Assembly (NCBI RefSeq): GCF_023555375.1 | Contig: NZ_JAJSEE010000008.1 | Coordinates: 1-64,000, forward strand | Direction of reading: 5' to 3' | Origin: Guyparkeria hydrothermalis | Lineage (GTDB): Bacteria; Pseudomonadota; Gammaproteobacteria; Halothiobacillales; Halothiobacillaceae | DNA length: 64,000 bases | Shown: positions 59,925 through 64,000 of the stretch, one piece after another | How positions within the stretch are numbered: position 1 is the stretch's first letter | Layout of the letters: every line of letters begins with the position of its first letter | Notes under the pieces: generated by a model | What the model was told of the DNA's origin: nothing | What the model saw: only the letters and a program-made list of their open reading frames with translations | Databases searched by the model: none | Position numbers and translations under genes: made by a program

Positions 59925-60899
59925 GTGACCGACACGACGCCTCACGTCCCCGGCACCCCCCTGACCGCCCCGGACGGTTTCGACGACTGGCTGACCGAGT
60001 TCCGCGACCAGGTGGAGCACCGGCTGACCGAGTCGCTCGACCGCCGGCTCGCCGACACCCCGCCCCGACTGGCAACCGCCCTGCGCCACGCCACCCTCGG
60101 CGGCGGCAAGCGATTCCGCCCGGCCCTGGTCTTCCTCGGCAGCCTGATCGGCCGCCCGTGGCCCGCGACGACCGAGGCGCGCTTCGACAGCCTGTGGCCG
60201 GCGGCGATCGCCGTCGAACTCGTGCACGTCTACTCGCTGGTCCACGACGACCTGCCAAGCATGGACGACGACGACCTGCGTCGCGGGCGCCCCACCCTGC
60301 ACCGCGCCTTCGACGAGGCCACCGCCATCCTCGCCGGTGATGCCCTGCAGAGCCTGGCCTTCACCACGCTGGCCGAGGCACCGGCCGATGTTTCGATCCG
60401 GCTCGACTGGACGCGCCAGCTCGCCGCGGCGATCGGCCCGGCGGGCATGGTCGGCGGCCAGGCGATCGACCTCGCCCTGGCCGGGCAGGCGGGGGACGAG
60501 GACGGGCCGGACCTGGCCCGACTGGCGGACCTGCACGATCGCAAGACCGGCGCACTGATCCGCGCCTCGCTGATCATGGGCGCTCGCTGGGCCGGCCTGC
60601 CGGAACGCCAGTTGCGACTGGTCGACCGTTTCGGTCGGCTGCTGGGGCGCGCCTTCCAGATCCAGGACGACATCCTCGACGTCACCGGCTCGGCCGACGA
60701 CCTGGGCAAGACCCCGGGCAAGGACGCCGCCGCCGACAAGTGCTCCTACGTCACCGTCGCCGGCCTCGACGGGGCGCGACGCGAGCTCGACGACACCGTG
60801 CGCCATGCCCACGCCGTGTTGTGGGAGATGGGCACCCTCGGCGCCGACCCGGAGGCATTGTCCGCCTGTCTCGACTTCGTGACCCGGCGCAACCACTGA
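59925..60899 (+). CDS. ispA: Farnesyl diphosphate synthase (polyprenyl synthetase)
   Basis: The 324-residue enzyme condenses IPP with DMAPP and GPP to make farnesyl diphosphate. The first aspartate-rich motif is in VHDDLPSMDDDDLRRGRPTLH (about 105-125), the second in QIQDDILDVTGSADDLGKTPGKD. The GGGKRFRP IPP-binding segment is near residue 54. The start is GTG 59925, six nt after xseB. The N-terminus is about 25 residues longer than in E. coli. The stop overlaps the dxs start as TGATG. Confidence 0.94.
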   Translation: MTDTTPHVPGTPLTAPDGFDDWLTEFRDQVEHRLTESLDRRLADTPPRLATALRHATLGGGKRFRPALVFLGSLIGRPWPATTEARFDSLWPAAIAVELVHVYSLVHDDLPSMDDDDLRRGRPTLHRAFDEATAILAGDALQSLAFTTLAEAPADVSIRLDWTRQLAAAIGPAGMVGGQAIDLALAGQAGDEDGPDLARLADLHDRKTGALIRASLIMGARWAGLPERQLRLVDRFGRLLGRAFQIQDDILDVTGSADDLGKTPGKDAAADKCSYVTVAGLDGARRELDDTVRHAHAVLWEMGTLGADPEALSACLDFVTRRNH

Positions 60900-62824
60900 T
60901 GCCGCTGTCGCCCCGCCAAACGCACCTGCTGGACCTGATCGAACAGCCGGCCGATCTTCGCGCCCTCTCGCGCGGCTCGCTCGCCGCGCTTGCCGACGAG
61001 ATGCGACATGCCCTGCTCGAGCAGGTCGAGGCGACCGGCGGGCACCTGGCCGCCAACCTCGGCGTGGTCGAGCTCACCCTGGCACTCCACCGGGTGTTCG
61101 ACACCCCCCATGACCGGCTGGTCTGGGACGTCGGCCACCAGACCTACCTGCACAAGATGCTCACCGGTCGGCGCGGGTGGATGAGCCGACTGCGCCAGCA
61201 CGGCGGGCCGGCCGGCTTCACCCGGCGGGTGGAAAGCGAGTACGACCCCTTCGGCGCCGGCCACTCCAGCACCTCGATCAGCGCGGCACTCGGCATGGCC
61301 CTGGCCGCCGAACGCAAGGGCGAGGACCGCCAGGCGATCGCCGTCATCGGTGACGGGGCGATGACCGCCGGCCAGGCCTTCGAGGCCCTCAATCACGCCG
61401 GCGACCGGCAGGCGAACCTGTTGGTGATCCTCAACGACAACGAGATGAGCATCTCGGCGAACGTCGGTGCGCTGAACCAGCACCTGACCCGCCTGCGCAG
61501 CAACCCGCTGATCGAGCGTTTCCGCCATTCCGGCGAGGAAATGCTCGCCCAGGCCGGGCCGCTGGGCGAGCTGATCGGCTCGACGCGGGCCGGGTTGCGC
61601 GACGGGATGCGCCACCTGTTGGGCGCCTCGAGCCTGTTCGAGGAACTGGGCTTTCGCTACTTCGGTCCGATCGACGGCCACGACCTCGACACCCTGCTCG
61701 ACACCCTGTCCAACCTACGCCAACAAGACGGGCCGCGCCTGCTGCACGTGGTCACGCAGAAGGGCCGCGGCCTGGCCCCGGCCGAACGCGACCCGGTCGG
61801 GTTTCACGGCGTGGGTCGCAATGGGGTAAGCCGGGCGATGGCGTCCTCGGGTGACAAGGTCACCACGCCGGCCGGCCCGCCGACCTGGACCGAGGTGGCC
61901 GCCACCCGGCTGGAGCACCACGCCGCCAAGGACGAACGGGTGGTCGCGATCACGCCGGCGATGATCGAGGGTTCCGGGCTCAAGGGGTTTGCCGCCCGCT
62001 TCCCGGAGCGCCTCTACGACGTGGGCATCGCCGAGCAGCACGCGGTAACACTGGCCGGGGGACTCGCCACCGAGGGCATGCGCCCGGTGGTCGCGATCTA
62101 CTCGACCTTCCTGCAACGCGCCTGGGACCAGGTGATCCACGACATCGCCCTGCAGGATCTGCCGGTGACCTTCCTGGTCGATCGCGCCGGCCTGGTGGGC
62201 CCGGACGGCCCCACCCACGCCGGCAGCTTCGATCTTGCGCTCGCGACCAGCGTGCCGAATCTCGCCGTCGCCACCCCGGCCGACGCCCGCGATCTGGACG
62301 CGGCGATCGACTGGGCGCTGGCCCACGACGGACCGTGTCTCGTCCGCTATCCCCGTGACAAATGCCCGGCCGAGCTGGGTGGTCACGCATTGGCCGAGGG
62401 CATCACCGCTCCGACCCTGCTGCGTCGCAGCGCGGCGAAGGCGCCTCGGCGCGTCCTGGTGATCGGCGTCGGCGCGATGGTCGAGCGACTGATCCCGATC
62501 TGCGAGACGCTGGATGCCACCCTGGTCAACCTGCGCTGGGCGCGGCCGCTGGCAATCGAGCCGCTCGCCGAACTCGCTGCAGAGCACGACGCGGTCGTCA
62601 CGGTCGAGGAAGGGGCGCGCATCGGCGGGGTCGGCAGCGAGCTGTTGCTGGCGCTGGCCGAGCGGGGCGTGAGTCGTCCGGGCCTGCGTCTGGGGATCGA
62701 GGACCGATTCATCGAACACGGCAGCCGCGAGGAGTGCCTGGCCGACACCGGGCTTGATTCTGGATCGATCGCCGCTAGTATCGCCGCATTTATAGGGGAC
62801 TCAGACAAGGTGAGCGCCACATGA
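60899..62824 (+). CDS. dxs: 1-deoxy-D-xylulose-5-phosphate synthase
   Basis: The 641-residue thiamine-diphosphate enzyme joins pyruvate and glyceraldehyde-3-phosphate, the first step of the MEP isoprenoid pathway. It has LVWDVGHQTYLHKMLTGR, the ThDP motif VIGDGAMTAGQAFEALNHAG with LNDNEMSIS (about 146-190), and a transketolase pyrimidine domain with YDVGIAEQHAVTLAGGLA (about 376-393). A C-terminal transketolase domain closes the chain. The length is typical. The end of the gene contains a candidate promoter for queD. Confidence 0.96.
   Translation: MPLSPRQTHLLDLIEQPADLRALSRGSLAALADEMRHALLEQVEATGGHLAANLGVVELTLALHRVFDTPHDRLVWDVGHQTYLHKMLTGRRGWMSRLRQHGGPAGFTRRVESEYDPFGAGHSSTSISAALGMALAAERKGEDRQAIAVIGDGAMTAGQAFEALNHAGDRQANLLVILNDNEMSISANVGALNQHLTRLRSNPLIERFRHSGEEMLAQAGPLGELIGSTRAGLRDGMRHLLGASSLFEELGFRYFGPIDGHDLDTLLDTLSNLRQQDGPRLLHVVTQKGRGLAPAERDPVGFHGVGRNGVSRAMASSGDKVTTPAGPPTWTEVAATRLEHHAAKDERVVAITPAMIEGSGLKGFAARFPERLYDVGIAEQHAVTLAGGLATEGMRPVVAIYSTFLQRAWDQVIHDIALQDLPVTFLVDRAGLVGPDGPTHAGSFDLALATSVPNLAVATPADARDLDAAIDWALAHDGPCLVRYPRDKCPAELGGHALAEGITAPTLLRRSAAKAPRRVLVIGVGAMVERLIPICETLDATLVNLRWARPLAIEPLAELAAEHDAVVTVEEGARIGGVGSELLLALAERGVSRPGLRLGIEDRFIEHGSREECLADTGLDSGSIAASIAAFIGDSDKVSAT
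62754..62781 (+). promoter_or_regulatory. Candidate internal promoter for queD
   Basis: TTGATT (62754-62759), 16-nt spacer, TAGTAT (62776-62781), followed by an unusually AT-rich CATTTATAGG stretch. It lies inside the last codons of dxs, 40 bp before queD. Confidence 0.45.
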
Positions 62825-63222
62825 GCACCGCGTATTCGCTGCCGTCAGGGGGCAGCTACACCCTGACCACCGAGGTCGAGTTCGCCGCCGCCCACCGGTT
62901 GCACGGCTACGACGGCAACTGCGCCCGGCTGCACGGCCACAACTGGCGCGTGGTGATCGAGGTCACCGGCCAGATGCTCGACGAGGTCGGCATGGTGGTC
63001 GATTTCAAGGTCATCCGCGCCCAGGCGCGCGAGATCGCAAAGCGGCTCGATCACGCCTACCTCAACGAGGTGCCGCCGTTCGATTCGGTCAATCCCACCG
63101 CCGAACACATCGCGGCCTACTTCCACCAGGCGCTGGCCGCCGGCTTCGATACCGACGCCTACCGGGTCTCGGCCGTGACCGTCTGGGAGAACGACCGTTC
63201 GGCGGTCACGTTCCGCCCCTGA
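62821..63222 (+). CDS. queD: 6-carboxy-tetrahydropterin synthase QueD
   Basis: The 133-residue zinc enzyme of the PTPS family makes 6-carboxy-5,6,7,8-tetrahydropterin from dihydroneopterin triphosphate, the second step of queuosine/7-deazaguanine synthesis. Zinc histidines and the catalytic cysteine are in EFAAAHRLHGYDGNCARLHGHNW (about 14-36), and the C-terminal catalytic region has VTVWENDRSAVTF. The start overlaps the dxs stop as ATGA. The next gene, folE2, makes its precursor. Confidence 0.94.
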   Translation: MSTAYSLPSGGSYTLTTEVEFAAAHRLHGYDGNCARLHGHNWRVVIEVTGQMLDEVGMVVDFKVIRAQAREIAKRLDHAYLNEVPPFDSVNPTAEHIAAYFHQALAAGFDTDAYRVSAVTVWENDRSAVTFRP

Positions 63223-63247
63223 GGGAAACCCTGAGCCGCCCGGCGAG

Positions 63248-63263
63248 GCACGTTGCGACGTGC
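63248..63263. other. Palindrome upstream of folE2
   Basis: GCACGT-TGCG-ACGTGC is a perfect 6-bp inverted repeat with a 4-nt centre, about 60 bp before folE2. It could be an operator or a small hairpin. It does not resemble a Zur box, which often controls folE2. Confidence 0.35.
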
Positions 63264-63321
63264 TAGAGTCTGGCCCCACGCGGCGCCAGCCCACCCCATT
63301 CACACAGCGTTTGAACTGCCC

Positions 63322-64000
63322 ATGAACAGCCACGACATGCCCGATGTCCAGTCCAGCCACGATGCGCGCGATATCGCGATCGACCAGGTGGGCATCAAGG
63401 CGATTCGTCATCCCATGACGTTCCTCGACGACGGCCGCGAACACGCCACCGTCGCCGAGTGCCAACTGACCGTCGGCCTGCCCGCCGACAAGAAGGGCAC
63501 CCATATGTCGCGCTTCGTGGCGCTGCTCAACGAGGGCCCGCTCACGCTGTCGATTGCCGGTCTGTCCGACTGGACCCGGGCGATGATCGAGCGACTCGAG
63601 GCCCAGTCCGGCGAGGCGCACTTCACCTTCCCCTATTTCGTCGCCAAGGATGCGCCGGTCAGCGGCCAGGGGGCGATGATGGACTACGACGTGACCCTGA
63701 TCGGGCGCGTCGAACACGGCCGGCCCCACGTCGGCCTGAAGCTGGTGATCCCCGTCACCAGCCTTTGCCCCTGCTCCAAGGAGATCTCGGCCTACGGCGC
63801 GCACAACCAGCGCTCGCACATCACGGTCGAGACCGAGGTCATCGACCCCGCGCTGTCGCTGCGCGACCTGATCGCCGCGGTCGAGGCCGAGGGCTCCTGC
63901 CCGCTGTGGGGGCTGTTGAAGCGCCCGGACGAGAAGTGGATCACCGAGTACGCCTTCGACAACCCGAAATTCGTCGAGGACATGGTGCGCGACGTCGCCA
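63322..64000 (+). CDS. folE2: GTP cyclohydrolase FolE2 (type IB), cut by window end
   Basis: The first 226 residues are present and the gene runs off the window; the full family length is about 260-300. The enzyme converts GTP to 7,8-dihydroneopterin triphosphate for folate and queuosine. Family signatures are VGIKAIRHPMTFLDD, the metal-site cysteine region VTSLCPCSKEISAYGAHNQRSH (about 150-172), and LWGLLKRPDEKWITEYAFDNPKFVEDMVRD. FolE2 can use metals other than zinc. Adjacency to queD suggests supply of the queuosine precursor. Confidence 0.94.
   Translation, partial: MNSHDMPDVQSSHDARDIAIDQVGIKAIRHPMTFLDDGREHATVAECQLTVGLPADKKGTHMSRFVALLNEGPLTLSIAGLSDWTRAMIERLEAQSGEAHFTFPYFVAKDAPVSGQGAMMDYDVTLIGRVEHGRPHVGLKLVIPVTSLCPCSKEISAYGAHNQRSHITVETEVIDPALSLRDLIAAVEAEGSCPLWGLLKRPDEKWITEYAFDNPKFVEDMVRDVA

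Overview
The window is 64 kb of GC-rich chromosomal DNA from a gammaproteobacterium. The evidence is a set of gene orders typical of that class: fxsA/cutA/dsbD close to groESL; ygfB-pepP-ubiH-ubiI divergent from zapA-6S RNA-fau; aroQ-accB-accC-prmA; rsmI/lpoA-yraN-diaA; and a polar-flagellum/chemotaxis block with parC-parP. A motile, aerobic member near the Chromatiales or Halothiobacillaceae is plausible, but genus cannot be settled from sequence alone. No tRNA, rRNA, CRISPR array or prophage was seen. Almost all of it looks like core genome.

Layout. 1-2.4 kb: groES-groEL behind a promoter overlapped by a CIRCE operator. 2.4-5.6 kb: a compact stress module made of a methionine-rich periplasmic peptide, a YedY-type molybdoenzyme and its cytochrome b on the minus strand, divergent from an ECF sigma factor and its NrsF anti-sigma. 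Both transcripts start with the same GTAACC-N16-CGAA promoter. This matches the SigF/NrsF-MrpX-YedY1Z1 reactive-chlorine defence described in Azospira suillum. 5.7-13 kb: a yeast-type cytosine deaminase, a YqhA protein, an NDUFA9-like reductase, protoporphyrinogen oxidase, FxsA, CutA, and a DsbD with two alpha domains. 13-16.3 kb: aroQ-accBC-prmA. 16.3-23.7 kb: an ion channel, ubiI-ubiH-pepP-ygfB, then zapB-like/zapA/6S RNA/fau/EVE. 23.8-30.2 kb: ilvA, rpiA, a retropepsin/7TM-transglutaminase/ATP-grasp triad, and aroE.

30.3-48.8 kb: one long minus-strand flagellar and chemotaxis block, in transcription order fliL-M-N-O-P-Q-R, flhB-A-F-G, fliA, cheY-Z-A-B, parC-parP-cheW-DUF2802. A FliA-type promoter restarts transcription at cheY. 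Two palindromic elements sit in the fliO-fliP and fliP-fliQ gaps. The first is a miniature transposable element whose ends supply the fliO stop codon and the apparent fliP start codon. A second copy of the same element, inverted and exactly 90 bp shorter, lies at 55.65 kb.

49-64 kb: a diguanylate cyclase, rsmI, lpoA-yraN-diaA, a GlcD-type oxidase, a CcsA/YpjD-type membrane protein, a CorB-type CBS protein, radA, xseB-ispA-dxs (isoprenoid start-up), queD, and folE2 cut by the window end.

The least conventional content is the reactive-chlorine module with its paired promoters, the two palindromic elements in the flagellar operon, three repeated CheY-docking-like motifs in the CheA linker, and the duplicated DsbD sensor domain.
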